A stretch of 64,000 nucleotides of DNA from Paenibacillus mangrovi (lineage in GTDB: Bacteria; Bacillota; Bacilli; Paenibacillales; Paenibacillaceae). The stretch covers positions 1-64,000 of the forward strand of contig NZ_JALIRP010000011.1 in NCBI RefSeq assembly GCF_022898935.1, read 5' to 3'. Positions 40,658 to 49,042 of the stretch are shown in pieces. A program made the position numbers and the translations under genes. The notes below the pieces were generated by a model, which saw only the letters and a program-made list of their open reading frames with translations, had not been told where the DNA came from and searched no databases. How positions within the stretch are numbered: the stretch's first letter is position 1; each line of letters begins with the position of its first letter.

Positions 40658-41824
40658 CTAGGAGGCAGGGTTTTGGTTGATATTGGGATAGAGCAGGGAT
40701 CCAGGCTTTCGGCTGATCGGGATAACCATGAGTCCAACCATCAGTAGGACAAAAGCAATAAAGTAAGGCGATACGAAGGTGCGAAGCTGTCCGGCAGCAA
40801 TCGGTCCGATAAAGGAGCCGATGGACATGGCGATCGATTGCAGCGAAAAGACCCTTCCCAGTCTGCTGCCTCCGCTCAGCTGAATGAACAGCGAAGCCAT
40901 CGCGGGGAAAATAATCCCTTTTGCCATCCCAAGGATAAGCAATGTGGTTGTGAGCGGGATGGACTGAAGCGCGGCGAGACAGTAAAAACAAACCGCGAGC
41001 ACAAAGATGCCGCCAAGAACTCTTTTGAAGGGAGAAAAGCGGTTCACAAAAAGCATACTGAGTGTGACGAGCGCGCCGATGCTCATGATGGAGAAAAGAA
41101 TACCGGTCGACATGATGCCGTCCACGCCGGTAGAGCGCAAAGGCAGCTCGAAAAATAATATGCCCTGTGAGCATGAGATGATAAAAGGCAGAATATATAT
41201 GCGCCAAGGCACCTGTAGTTTAGGAACAACCGCAGGATCCTTCTCCCCGGATGAGGCGGCCGATGGTTCGGACCTCTGGAGGGGGCGGGGTACACTGAAA
41301 ATGGCCATGACGCCGGTGGCAATCAGCAGCCACCCTAGGCTTTGAAAGGTAGTGGAATATCCGGCTTTAGCGACGATAAACGCACCTGCGGCTGGTGATA
41401 CCACCGAGGCAAGCGTATGCACAACGCCATGACCCGACATGAGTTTACCTTGGGTTACTTTGTCGGATGAGAGCGAAGCCAGCAGCGTTAGGCAGGCAGG
41501 AGAGAGGAAGGCAAGGACAAATCCGCTGATGGAACGCAGCACAAGCAGCTGCCAGGGATAATGCACCTGGGACTGGAGGAGCAGCACGATCCCGGCCGAA
41601 ACGAGGCTGAAAATAATATAACGACGGCTGCCATGCCTGTCGATTACGGTTCCGGCGATCAAATTTCCCGGGAGATGCGTCAGGGCATAGATGCCCATCA
41701 TCCAGCCGATAAAGACAGGTGCTGCCCCGAGGGACACTGCAAACGGAGTCAAGATAGGATACTGGGCATGAAGATCAAAAAAAGCCAGAAACAAAAACAT
41801 GTAGAGCCAAATAGCGGTTTTCAC
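40658..41824 (-). CDS. MFS transporter
   Basis: 388 residues from GTG 41824 (AAAGGAG 8 bases upstream). Twelve hydrophobic segments; the loop between helices 2 and 3 reads GTVIDRHGSRRYI, the MFS signature G-x-x-x-D-R-x-G-x-R. A cytoplasmic loop at about 185-205 is polar. Resembles multidrug-type exporters of the DHA1 group; substrate unknown. Monocistronic. Confidence 0.88.
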   Translation of the reverse strand: MKTAIWLYMFLFLAFFDLHAQYPILTPFAVSLGAAPVFIGWMMGIYALTHLPGNLIAGTVIDRHGSRRYIIFSLVSAGIVLLLQSQVHYPWQLLVLRSISGFVLAFLSPACLTLLASLSSDKVTQGKLMSGHGVVHTLASVVSPAAGAFIVAKAGYSTTFQSLGWLLIATGVMAIFSVPRPLQRSEPSAASSGEKDPAVVPKLQVPWRIYILPFIISCSQGILFFELPLRSTGVDGIMSTGILFSIMSIGALVTLSMLFVNRFSPFKRVLGGIFVLAVCFYCLAALQSIPLTTTLLILGMAKGIIFPAMASLFIQLSGGSRLGRVFSLQSIAMSIGSFIGPIAAGQLRTFVSPYFIAFVLLMVGLMVIPISRKPGSLLYPNINQNPAS

Positions 41825-42155
41825 GTGAGCAGCTCCTTTCTGTACGATCAATAGACAAGCAGGCTCGATCCGGGAGATGGACCTATAGCACTGTCTTTTC
41901 TTCAGCCGACTCTATTTCGGACAGAAATAACAAACGCCGGACTTGTCTTTAGCTCATTCTCTTTACATGTACGCTTGTACTTGGCGTATTAGACCCTATT
42001 TTTGGATGGAAGCGTATTTGATAGGCATGTAGCCGAAGGCGGAGGCAGGAGAAGGCTGACAGGCTATAAGGGAATCATGTATAATCTAAAATGGCAGACC
42101 GCTAGATTACTAGAGGGTCTGATAACAAGCTTCGGCTGATGGGAGTGATAGGTGA
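41825..42155. other. Intergenic region, 331 bp
   Basis: Gap between divergent genes. TATAAT at 42080-42085 is a likely -10 for the membrane protein at 42156. No terminator, repeat or RNA element is evident in the rest. Confidence 0.5.
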
Positions 42156-42611
42156 ATGAATACGCAGGTTTGGTCCGATTTTATACAGCAAAACTGGCTG
42201 ATAATCGTTATTGCTCTCATTGTGCTGTTTGTGGTCCTAAATCTAGTAAAGACAATGGTGAAATGGGTACTCGTCATCATCATCGTTGTGGCCGTGTTGG
42301 TGTACAGCGGAGTTTCACTTGACAAAATCAAGAACGTAGTGAATGATGTCACGACTGAAACCGTGGATACCGTAAAGACTGAAGCGACAAACGTCATGAT
42401 GAAGGAAGCAAAAGAAGCAAAATATACATCGGATGCGGCCGGGAACTTTACGATTACATCGCCGAATTTGGAGATGAAAGGCCAAAAGGGCAATGACAAG
42501 GTGGAGGTATCACTACGGGGCGTATCGCTCGGGCAGTGGAAAATCAACGACACCGTCAAGTCATTTATCTCGGAAGCCAAGAATAACTCGAATGTTTCAC
42601 CGGGGAAATAA
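42156..42611 (+). CDS. Membrane-anchored hypothetical protein
   Basis: 151 residues with two hydrophobic stretches in the first 52 residues (NWLIIVIALIVLFVVLNLV and WVLVIIIVVAVLVYSGVSL), then a soluble domain of about 95 residues rich in Lys, Glu and Thr (NVVNDVTTETVDTVKTEATN). 42 bases upstream of the transglutaminase gene and probably in the same operon. Family not recognised. Confidence 0.65.
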   Translation: MNTQVWSDFIQQNWLIIVIALIVLFVVLNLVKTMVKWVLVIIIVVAVLVYSGVSLDKIKNVVNDVTTETVDTVKTEATNVMMKEAKEAKYTSDAAGNFTITSPNLEMKGQKGNDKVEVSLRGVSLGQWKINDTVKSFISEAKNNSNVSPGK

Positions 42612-42653
42612 AGCAGGCTTTTTCCATGCCGTCTCATGGAGGGAGGTCATCTT

Positions 42654-43814
42654 ATGTTGCAATCATGGATGAAGAGTCTGCAGGAATTCAACATCGTTTC
42701 TATTTTTTTGCTGCTGATTATGCTCGTCTCGCTGCTTCAAGGCTGGGGTAGGGGAGCATCGCGTTCGGCTGGAAGACTTCTCTCCCTGCTGCGGGAGGGA
42801 GTTTTTATTTTAGTAGCGCTGGTGCTGTCGGTGCCTTTTACCCAATGGATGTCACCCAAAGTACAGGAATGGTTGACACATTACAGCAGCACGCTTCCAA
42901 ACCGGGACTTAAGCCAATGGGAACAGATTTATTATACGTTTATCAGGTCAATGGCTGAATCTCCTCTGCTGCGGTTCGCTGTGTTGTTCATACTCAGCTA
43001 CAGTATCATCCGCCTGCTGCTGCGGTGGCTTACAGTGCTTATCTTCGGAGGAAGAGGTGCGCTGTTTGTGCCGGGCAGCAGGCAGTCCTCATCGATTTTC
43101 AGCCGGTTCTTCGGAGCATTGATCGGCCTTCTGATCGGTGCAGGGCGCTGCATTGTTGTTGTTGCACTGCTGTTTGTATTCGTGTCGCTGTATCCGAATT
43201 CATCCTTCACGCAGTACGTGGAAGCTTCGCCGATTTATCAGGAAGGAGCGAAGCGGGTTATCGAGCCGCTCACCGGACATCTGGTGAAGGATAAGCTGCC
43301 GGTGTTCACGAAGGCCGTGGAAAAAGAGCTCAGCGGCATTATGCAGCGCAAATATGAGGTCATCGATCATGCGATTCCGGATGATATTGAAGCGGCAGCT
43401 GCCGAAATCGTCAAAGGAGCCACAACGGATGAGGAAAAGGCACGGCGCTTGTACGACTGGGTAGGCACCAGGGTGCAATACGACTACGGCAAGGTTGACG
43501 ATTACGAACAAAAGGGCATCTGGCACGAGCAGAGTCCTCAGAATACGTTCGACACGAGAAAAGGGGTCTGTATCGACTATGCCCGCCTGTACGCAGTAAT
43601 GGCCCGTTCGCAAGGACTTCAGGTCCGTGTCGTTACCGGTCAAGGATACAACGGTCAGGGTGGATATGGTCCGCATGCTTGGAACGAAGTATACCTGAGC
43701 GAGCAGAACAAATGGGTACCGCTAGATCCGACGTGGGCTCAGAGCGGGGACTGGTTCAACCCGCCGAATTTTGCGGCGACGCATATCAAGGACGAAGTTC
43801 TTTCGCAAACTTAA
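42654..43814 (+). CDS. Membrane protein with transglutaminase-like domain
   Basis: 386 residues. The N-terminal 190 residues have about four membrane helices in a CvpA-like arrangement. A linker is followed by a transglutaminase-core domain (about 265-375) with the catalytic Cys in TRKGVCIDYARLYA, His in GYGPHAWNEVYL and Asp in WVPLDPTWAQSGDW: an intact papain-like triad. Such membrane transglutaminase-like proteins may act as peptidases or crosslinkers at the envelope. ATG 42654 follows GGAGGGAGG. Confidence 0.85.
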   Translation: MLQSWMKSLQEFNIVSIFLLLIMLVSLLQGWGRGASRSAGRLLSLLREGVFILVALVLSVPFTQWMSPKVQEWLTHYSSTLPNRDLSQWEQIYYTFIRSMAESPLLRFAVLFILSYSIIRLLLRWLTVLIFGGRGALFVPGSRQSSSIFSRFFGALIGLLIGAGRCIVVVALLFVFVSLYPNSSFTQYVEASPIYQEGAKRVIEPLTGHLVKDKLPVFTKAVEKELSGIMQRKYEVIDHAIPDDIEAAAAEIVKGATTDEEKARRLYDWVGTRVQYDYGKVDDYEQKGIWHEQSPQNTFDTRKGVCIDYARLYAVMARSQGLQVRVVTGQGYNGQGGYGPHAWNEVYLSEQNKWVPLDPTWAQSGDWFNPPNFAATHIKDEVLSQT

Positions 43815-43828
43815 TCATTAAATACAGA

Positions 43829-43881
43829 AAAGGAGCTGTACCGTACGCCTGTAGATGGCGTGCTTGGTACAGCTCCTTTTT
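43829..43881 (+). terminator. Bidirectional terminator between the transglutaminase and nucleotidase genes
   Basis: AAAGGAGCTGTACC pairs with GGTACAGCTCCTTT, with an inner CGCC/GGCG stem; T-run on the plus strand, A-run before it. Confidence 0.88.
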
Positions 43882-45701
43882 TATGCCGGCAGTTTAATGA
43901 TTTGCCCCGGATAGATCAGGTTGGGATTTTTGATATGATTCAGGTTCTGCAGCACTCTCCAGGTTGTTCCGTATTTCAGGGAAATGGAGTAGAGCGAATC
44001 ACCTTTCTTCACGACATACACATTTGCTGCTGGAACCGGAGCCGGTTTGGTCGGTTCTGGCTGAGGCTTTACTACAGGTGCAGTCGGTTTCTCGGGCTGC
44101 GGAGCCGGTGTTTCCGGTTTGGCAGGCTCAGGTTCAGGCTGTTGAGCTGGAGCTGCACCTTCGGTGAAGCGTCCCTGAGGCTCAGTCGGTACTTTGCCGC
44201 CTTTATGAATGTAAGAGATCAGCGCTTCATCTAGCGCGCCGTACATGCCGGCTTGAGGATATTTGCTGAACATGGTGTATTGGTCGCCGCCAATCGACAT
44301 AAAGTCGTTGGTCGCCAGCGTATACGTCGCTTTCAAATCAATCGCTTTGCCGTCAACCGTTACGGAATGCACGCGGCTGCCTTTGGGCTTGGATTTGTCA
44401 ATTTTGAAGCTGACTCCGGATACCTGAGGGAATCCGCCTTTGGATTCCGGATAGTCGGATACACCATTTTCGAGAGCGGCAACGATGTCTTCACCGGTCA
44501 CTTTCAGCTGCACGATCTGGTTGCCGAAAGGTAACACGGTTACGATATCCCCTTTGGTGATGGTACCGGCCTCGATGGAAGCGCGGATACCACCGCCATT
44601 GGTTATAGCGATATCTGATTTGCTCACATCACGCATGGCATCGGCCAGGAGATCACCGAGATTGGTTTCGCTGGTACGGATTTTTTCACGAGAGCCTTCG
44701 AGCTTCACCGGCGTTTCGCCGACCTTTTCCTTCAGAATCGGCTCTTGTTCCTTTTGGATGGAAGCGACGAGAGAGGCTACTTTTTCATCCGGCTTGATGT
44801 CAGCAGCCTGGTTCTCATCGACCAGCTTCGCTTCTTTCTTCACGACTTTGCCGCCGTCGACCCACAGATCTACAACGCCCACATATTTGGTGTATTCACC
44901 GGCGCTGGCAATCAACGTATTGTTGTCGGCATTCAGTCCGTGTTCCAGTACGGTGTGGCTGTGTCCATCGATGAACACGTCGATGCCGGGCACTTCTTTA
45001 ACGAGCTTCAGGCTGGTGTCGATGCTGGACTTGTCTTCGCCCAAATGTCCGACGGCAACGATGACGTCCGTTTTAGGATTGAGCTCATCCACGATTTTTT
45101 TGGCTTCAACGGCCGGATCGGTGAATTTGATTCCCTCTACGTTTTTCGGACTGGTTTTATAGGACGTTTCCGGCGTGCTGAAGCCGATAATTCCGATTCT
45201 GACACCATCGATTTCTTTAATGATATAAGGTTTAAATAGATCAGAGCCGTCAGATTTTTTGACATTGGAGCTGAGCATTGGGAATTTTAGCATTTGGGAG
45301 AGCTCGACCAAACGGTTCCAGCCGTAGTTGAATTCATGGTTACCAGGAACCATGGCATCATAGCCCACTTCATTCATGACCTTCACAACGCTTTCGCCGC
45401 GAACCAGCGTGGCAAACGGCGTACCGTGGACGGCATCACCCGCATCAAGCGTAAGCGTGTTCGGATTTTGACTGCGGTATTGATCGAAAATCCCTTTGAC
45501 TTTGGCAAATCCCATTTCCGGAGAAGAAGCGACTGCACGTGCATGCATGTCATTCGTGTGGAGGATGGTGATATGCTTGCCACTTGGAGCAGCTGCAGCA
45601 GTGCCATCCGGAGTTCCATCTGCCGCCGCAGCTGTTCCGATCGAGCCTACAAGCAGGCCGGTACTGAGCAGAAGAGAAGTAAGCCATTTACTTTTGAACA
45701 T
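43881..45701 (-). CDS. Secreted 5'-nucleotidase/cyclic phosphodiesterase with LysM domain
   Basis: 606 residues. A signal peptide (1-26, AAAA cleavage region) precedes a calcineurin-like metallophosphoesterase domain (about 43-290) with ITILHTNDMHAR, LDAGDAVHG, GNHEFNYG and IDGHSHT metal motifs. The 5'-nucleotidase C-terminal domain follows (about 325-500: TNGGGIRASIEAG, SVGGDQYTMF-type end). Then comes a Pro/Glu/Lys linker (PEPEPAKPETPAPQPEKP) and a C-terminal LysM (VYVVKKGDSLYSISLKYGTT). It should salvage phosphate and nucleosides from extracellular nucleotides while bound to peptidoglycan. Confidence 0.92.
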   Translation of the reverse strand: MFKSKWLTSLLLSTGLLVGSIGTAAAADGTPDGTAAAAPSGKHITILHTNDMHARAVASSPEMGFAKVKGIFDQYRSQNPNTLTLDAGDAVHGTPFATLVRGESVVKVMNEVGYDAMVPGNHEFNYGWNRLVELSQMLKFPMLSSNVKKSDGSDLFKPYIIKEIDGVRIGIIGFSTPETSYKTSPKNVEGIKFTDPAVEAKKIVDELNPKTDVIVAVGHLGEDKSSIDTSLKLVKEVPGIDVFIDGHSHTVLEHGLNADNNTLIASAGEYTKYVGVVDLWVDGGKVVKKEAKLVDENQAADIKPDEKVASLVASIQKEQEPILKEKVGETPVKLEGSREKIRTSETNLGDLLADAMRDVSKSDIAITNGGGIRASIEAGTITKGDIVTVLPFGNQIVQLKVTGEDIVAALENGVSDYPESKGGFPQVSGVSFKIDKSKPKGSRVHSVTVDGKAIDLKATYTLATNDFMSIGGDQYTMFSKYPQAGMYGALDEALISYIHKGGKVPTEPQGRFTEGAAPAQQPEPEPAKPETPAPQPEKPTAPVVKPQPEPTKPAPVPAANVYVVKKGDSLYSISLKYGTTWRVLQNLNHIKNPNLIYPGQIIKLPA

Positions 45702-45898
45702 GTAGCTTCATGACCTCCCTTAGTAAATAGATAAATTTTTTGTTCAACGCCATAATTAGTGTTTGACAAGAAGCGATAGTCCGTAAATCACAGCAGTTAA
45801 CTCGCGTAATATCAATAACTAATTTTAGTATTGAGTCAAAATTTTTCCTACTCTTTTATTCTAATAGACGATCAGGGAGGTGTAATAAGACCAAAGAA

Positions 45899-46387
45899 TC
45901 AATTATGGTCCCGGACGCGGGAAAAAAGCTGCATTTCCGGCGGAATGCCATTGCGTAGGCAGTAATCCTGTATAGTTTCCTCCTGTTCCATCGTTGTACC
46001 CGCAGTCAGCAGGAGGATGGCGAACCGGTTGGCCTGCAGTTCAAATTTTCCCGGAGCGAAATAAGAGTGCTCCTCCAGAAAAAAGCGGCTAATGCCTTTA
46101 TGCAGCCGGTCATGGCCGAGTTCATGCGCACATACGAATCTCTGCCATTCGGGAGAAAGCTGATTGTGTATGACGATAAAACGTCTGCGCAGCTTACGGT
46201 AATACAGCCCTTTAGTCGATTTTCCAAGATCGGTATAACGGATATGTATGCCAAGCTCATGCGCAAGCTCGAAAGGGCAGCTGGTTTTATACTTGCGGAT
46301 TAACTTTCGAATGATCTCATCCACAGTCTTCACCTGCTTTGTTGGTTGTAGTCGAAAGTTGCTGTCGTGGTGTAAGTTATTTCCCAT
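45899..46387 (-). CDS. ImmA/IrrE family metallopeptidase (XkdA-like)
   Basis: 162 residues. Zinc-peptidase motif FVCAHELGHDRLH with the downstream Glu in KFELQANRFAILLL. In ICEBs1 and PBSX-like phages the ImmA/XkdA protease sits beside the repressor and cleaves it to induce the element. Here it overlaps the repressor gene by 11 bases (start 46387), the same xre-xkdA arrangement. The helper genes of the element are missing, so its current target may be only this repressor. Confidence 0.87.
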   Translation of the reverse strand: MGNNLHHDSNFRLQPTKQVKTVDEIIRKLIRKYKTSCPFELAHELGIHIRYTDLGKSTKGLYYRKLRRRFIVIHNQLSPEWQRFVCAHELGHDRLHKGISRFFLEEHSYFAPGKFELQANRFAILLLTAGTTMEQEETIQDYCLRNGIPPEMQLFSRVRDHN

Positions 46388-46829
46388 CCGGAGTTCCGTT
46401 ATTGTTTTTCTTCCTTTTGTTCATTTGTTTGGCCTCCCAGAACAGTCCGGTCAACACGTCTTTGATCCGCTGCTTGTCCTCCTGGTCCAAAGGAATCCCA
46501 TCAAACATCAGCTCGCCGTCCTCTTCCAGCATCTTTTTGAAGTCCCGCTTATCTTTCGAGGTAGCCCATTCTGGCGATTGTTCCGCTACACTCTCGTTCA
46601 GGTCGTCAGCCCCTTCCAAATAACCAGCCGCAATCATCAGATCTCCATAAGAAGTGTTTAACGCCTCGGCAAGTTTACGGATAGTGGTGGCTTTGGGCAC
46701 TCCGCGCACACCATTTTCCATTCTGGATATTTGCGAGTTGCTGATTCCGGCCGCATCGGCCAGCTGATTAATAGTCAATCCTTTTTGCTCCCGCAGCTGC
46801 TTCAGCAGGTTCCCAAATTCGTTTTCCAC
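46377..46829 (-). CDS. Xre-type phage repressor
   Basis: 150 residues from GTG 46829 (AAAGGAGTG about 10 bases upstream). The N-terminal helix-turn-helix domain (LLKQLREQKGLTINQLADAA, then ISNSQISRMENG) is of the Cro/CI type; the C-terminal part (about 75-150) is acidic and helical, likely for oligomerisation and recognition by ImmA. Palindromic TACCAAAAGGTA operators fill the upstream region. Confidence 0.87.
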   Translation of the reverse strand: MENEFGNLLKQLREQKGLTINQLADAAGISNSQISRMENGVRGVPKATTIRKLAEALNTSYGDLMIAAGYLEGADDLNESVAEQSPEWATSKDKRDFKKMLEEDGELMFDGIPLDQEDKQRIKDVLTGLFWEAKQMNKRKKNNNGTPDGK

Positions 46830-46916
46830 AATGTGTCCACTCCTTTAATAAGCACGGGATTTTCGCCAAATCCTTAGGGCAGATCCCGGTTCTATACTGT
46901 TCAATATACGCTTTTG

Positions 46917-46930
46917 TTGCCAAAAGGTAA
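46917..46930. promoter_or_regulatory. Repressor operator copy 1
   Basis: TTGCC-AAAA-GGTAA, one mismatch from a perfect inverted repeat; same core as copies 2 and 3. Confidence 0.6.
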
Positions 46931-46947
46931 AGAAAAGACGTGAAATC

Positions 46948-46963
46948 TATACCAAAAGGTATA
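46948..46963. promoter_or_regulatory. Repressor operator copy 2
   Basis: TATACC-AAAA-GGTATA, perfect inverted repeat between the divergent repressor and late-regulator genes. Confidence 0.75.
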
Positions 46964-47025
46964 AATGATTGGGGAATCTCGTCTTTATCTTCTGAAAAGG
47001 TTCGATTTTGCCGTTTTACGATATG

Positions 47026-47040
47026 TACCAAAAAGTGGTA
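47026..47040. promoter_or_regulatory. Repressor operator copy 3 (variant)
   Basis: TACCAAAA-AGTGGTA: the same half site TACCAAAA with a wider spacer to GGTA. Confidence 0.5.
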
Positions 47041-47119
47041 TGTTAACATCATTATACGAACAAAAATGCGAACACGCCAGAAATAATTAAAAATTTTTTA
47101 TATGAAGGAGTGCATACCC

Positions 47120-47599
47120 ATGGAACAAGGATTACCGGAGCTGGATCGTCGCAAAACACAAACCGCCGTTGAGGCTTTGCTTGAAAAATACCGTATCTAT
47201 AAAACCATCATCTTTGAAGAGAGAGAGGCAAGTATAACCGCTTCTTACACCGAACGTTTTCATGGTCCAACGAATGTAACTTCCGACCAGACCGCCAAAA
47301 TTGCTGTCCACAATGTGGACGTGCCTGCTGCCCGGAGAGCCTACTGCGAAATGATCGAATCGATCGTAGAGCGGTTAGGCGAACGGGAGCAGTTGATCAT
47401 CCGCGAACGATACATGAAGCAGGACGATGTGTTCGATTACAAAATCTACAATTATATTCTGGATCCGCCGGTGAGCAAGGATACGTATACCAAAATCCGG
47501 ACCAAAGCGTTCTATAAAATGGCGCTGGCGTTCGCAGACCGCGGGCTGCTAAAGCTGGGTGAGCTTCAGAAACAAGGAGTGAGGTGCGATGGGGCATGA
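47120..47599 (+). CDS. ArpU family phage transcriptional regulator
   Basis: 159 residues. Helical, sigma-factor-like C-terminal part (ERLGEREQLIIRERYMKQDD, then KDTYTKIRTKAFYKMALAFA), typical of ArpU/late-gene regulators that sit before phage packaging genes. ATG 47120 follows GAAGGAGTG. In an intact phage terminase genes would follow; here a 13-codon frame (MGHEVRSVFESNF, 47589-47630) and then unrelated sequence follow. Confidence 0.8.
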   Translation: MEQGLPELDRRKTQTAVEALLEKYRIYKTIIFEEREASITASYTERFHGPTNVTSDQTAKIAVHNVDVPAARRAYCEMIESIVERLGEREQLIIRERYMKQDDVFDYKIYNYILDPPVSKDTYTKIRTKAFYKMALAFADRGLLKLGELQKQGVRCDGA

Positions 47600-47694
47600 A
47601 GTTCGGAGCGTATTTGAAAGTAATTTTTGAGACAATCTACATTCAGTGCTGTGACCTAAAATACAAATACAAACTGATGGAGGATGATTTCACA

Positions 47695-48021
47695 ATGTCG
47701 GACAACATTTCAAGCAGTAATCTGGAGAAAATACATTTCATATTAAAGTCAACGCCACCGAGAACAACCTTTTCTCAAGACATGACCGATGAAGAACGGA
47801 ACATCATGTTACAACATATTGCCTATTGGACCGAAAAGCAGAAACAAGGGATTGCTCTGGTTTTCGGACCTGTTCTAAATCCGACAGCCCCACATGGAAT
47901 CGCAATCATTGAAGTTGAGAATGAAGATCAAGTCCCAAAACTCATCGCTGAGGACCCCGCCGTTATTGCAAGCGTGATGACAACAGAATTTTATCCGATG
48001 AAAGCAACGTTGCCCCAATAG
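47695..48021 (+). CDS. YCII-related domain protein
   Basis: 108 residues. The C-terminal two thirds form a YciI-like dimeric alpha-beta barrel fold: HIAYWTEKQKQGIALVFGPV, PHGIAIIEVENEDQVPKLIAEDP, TTEFYPMKATLP. Many relatives are small cytoplasmic proteins without known function. ATG 47695 is preceded by TGGAGGAT. It lies inside the prophage remnant but is not a typical phage gene; it may be a passenger. Confidence 0.75.
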   Translation: MSDNISSSNLEKIHFILKSTPPRTTFSQDMTDEERNIMLQHIAYWTEKQKQGIALVFGPVLNPTAPHGIAIIEVENEDQVPKLIAEDPAVIASVMTTEFYPMKATLPQ

Positions 48022-48184
48022 CACCTTGAAAAAAATAAGAACATACATTCGTACTATTTTCATCCGCAAATGCTCTTGAATCCGTCCGATTCACCATCAG
48101 CGCATCCGATTCAGGGGTGTAAGATTATATCATCGGAAATGGAAACAAGAGGACAAACCGAAGACACAAACAGTCAAATGCGAG

Positions 48185-48206
48185 CCGGCCATCGAGCCGG
48201 TTTTTC
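48185..48206 (+). terminator. Terminator-like hairpin in the prophage remnant
   Basis: CCGGC-CATCGA-GCCGG followed by TTTTTC. Confidence 0.5.
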
Positions 48207-48272
48207 TTATGCGGTGAATTGTCCCTCAGTCCCGTTTCCGGTGCAAATCATGAGAGAAAGGAGGAGCCGAAA

Positions 48273-48350
48273 TTGCGCAAGCAAACAGACGCTTGGAATG
48301 CCGGAGTCGGGCTAAGGCTTAAGGGAAAAAAGATTCGGCTGTCCGCATGA
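48273..48350 (+). pseudogene. Phage gene fragment (25 codons)
   Basis: TTG-started frame (MRKQTDAWNAGVGLRLKGKK) with AGGAGG upstream, ending in an ATGA overlap with the next fragment. It reads like a leftover end of a phage structural gene. The tight coupling to the following fragment indicates the junctions inside the late operon survived. Confidence 0.4.
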
Positions 48351-48511
48351 TGAGAGTGGCGGTCAAGCAAGCGATCATGGATATCGTTTCCGCGCTGAAA
48401 GACCGGCTGTATGATGTGCAGCCTCCGGCAGGGGTCGTAGAGCCCTATGGCGTGATCGCTCCTCGGGGGCTTTTTTATTACCATGCCAAAGGAGGATTTA
48501 ATGATGAGTGA
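48347..48511 (+). pseudogene. Truncated phage tail/head-completion gene
   Basis: 54 codons beginning MMRVAVKQAIMDIVSALKDR and LYDVQPPAGVVEPYGVI, the N-terminal pattern of DUF3168-type tail-completion proteins (normally about 120-140 residues). After PYGVI the frame runs into a GC-rich stretch with a T-run and stops inside the next gene, so the remainder is deleted. Confidence 0.5.
48441..48476 (+). terminator. Terminator-like sequence fused into the truncated tail gene
   Basis: AGCCC pairs with GGGCT, then TTTTT; it interrupts the truncated gene and marks a deletion junction. Confidence 0.35.
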
Positions 48512-48878
48512 AGGAGTGAATGCAAAATCCAAAGAAAATTCAAAGCTGCTTGTGGATATCCAGATCCAACTTGCGTGTATTGAAAAAACAATTGAAGTGA
48601 TTCCTACGCTTGCCGCGGCTGTCGAGACACTTAGGGAGATCGCACGTAATGCAGATCAATACGCTAAATCAGCGCATCAGAGGCTGGATCAGCTTCAGAT
48701 AGCCAAAGAGATTGCTGATGAAGCGTTAAGAACGGCACAGTCAGCGATTGCTGCACAAAACACTCAAAAGGAAGACCAGAAGTGGTTTAAGAGAACATTT
48801 TATGGATCGATTATCACAGCCGTGGCAAGCGGAGTCGTAGCCACCTTATGGGCGGCATTTAAATTTTCGGGATATTAA
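48504..48878 (+). CDS. XhlA-like phage lysis/holin-associated protein
   Basis: 124 residues. A long coiled coil (about 15-95: IQLACIEKTIEVIPTLAAAV, EIARNADQYAKSAHQRLDQL, ALRTAQSAIAAQNTQKEDQK) precedes W-F-K-R-T and one C-terminal membrane helix (GSIITAVASGVVATLWAAF). This matches XhlA of PBSX-like elements, which acts with a holin and amidase in lysis. Neither xhlB-type holin nor amidase follows. AAAGGAGG lies 8 bases before ATG 48504. Confidence 0.72.
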   Translation: MSEGVNAKSKENSKLLVDIQIQLACIEKTIEVIPTLAAAVETLREIARNADQYAKSAHQRLDQLQIAKEIADEALRTAQSAIAAQNTQKEDQKWFKRTFYGSIITAVASGVVATLWAAFKFSGY

Positions 48879-49042
48879 TGCTTTCATGTCACAGGGTACG
48901 GGGGCAAGGATCACAAACGACAGCAGGATGAAAATGCCCCCGCCTGACCAATTCACTGGAATTATTTAAAATTTCTTCTTCAAATATAATAAAATTTGGA
49001 ATAGCATAAGAAGTAAACAGAAACATCTGACATTTATTTACT

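Noticed and set aside
48070..48315. 81-codon frame in the prophage remnant
   Set aside because: Low-complexity translation crossing a terminator-like hairpin, no ribosome site.
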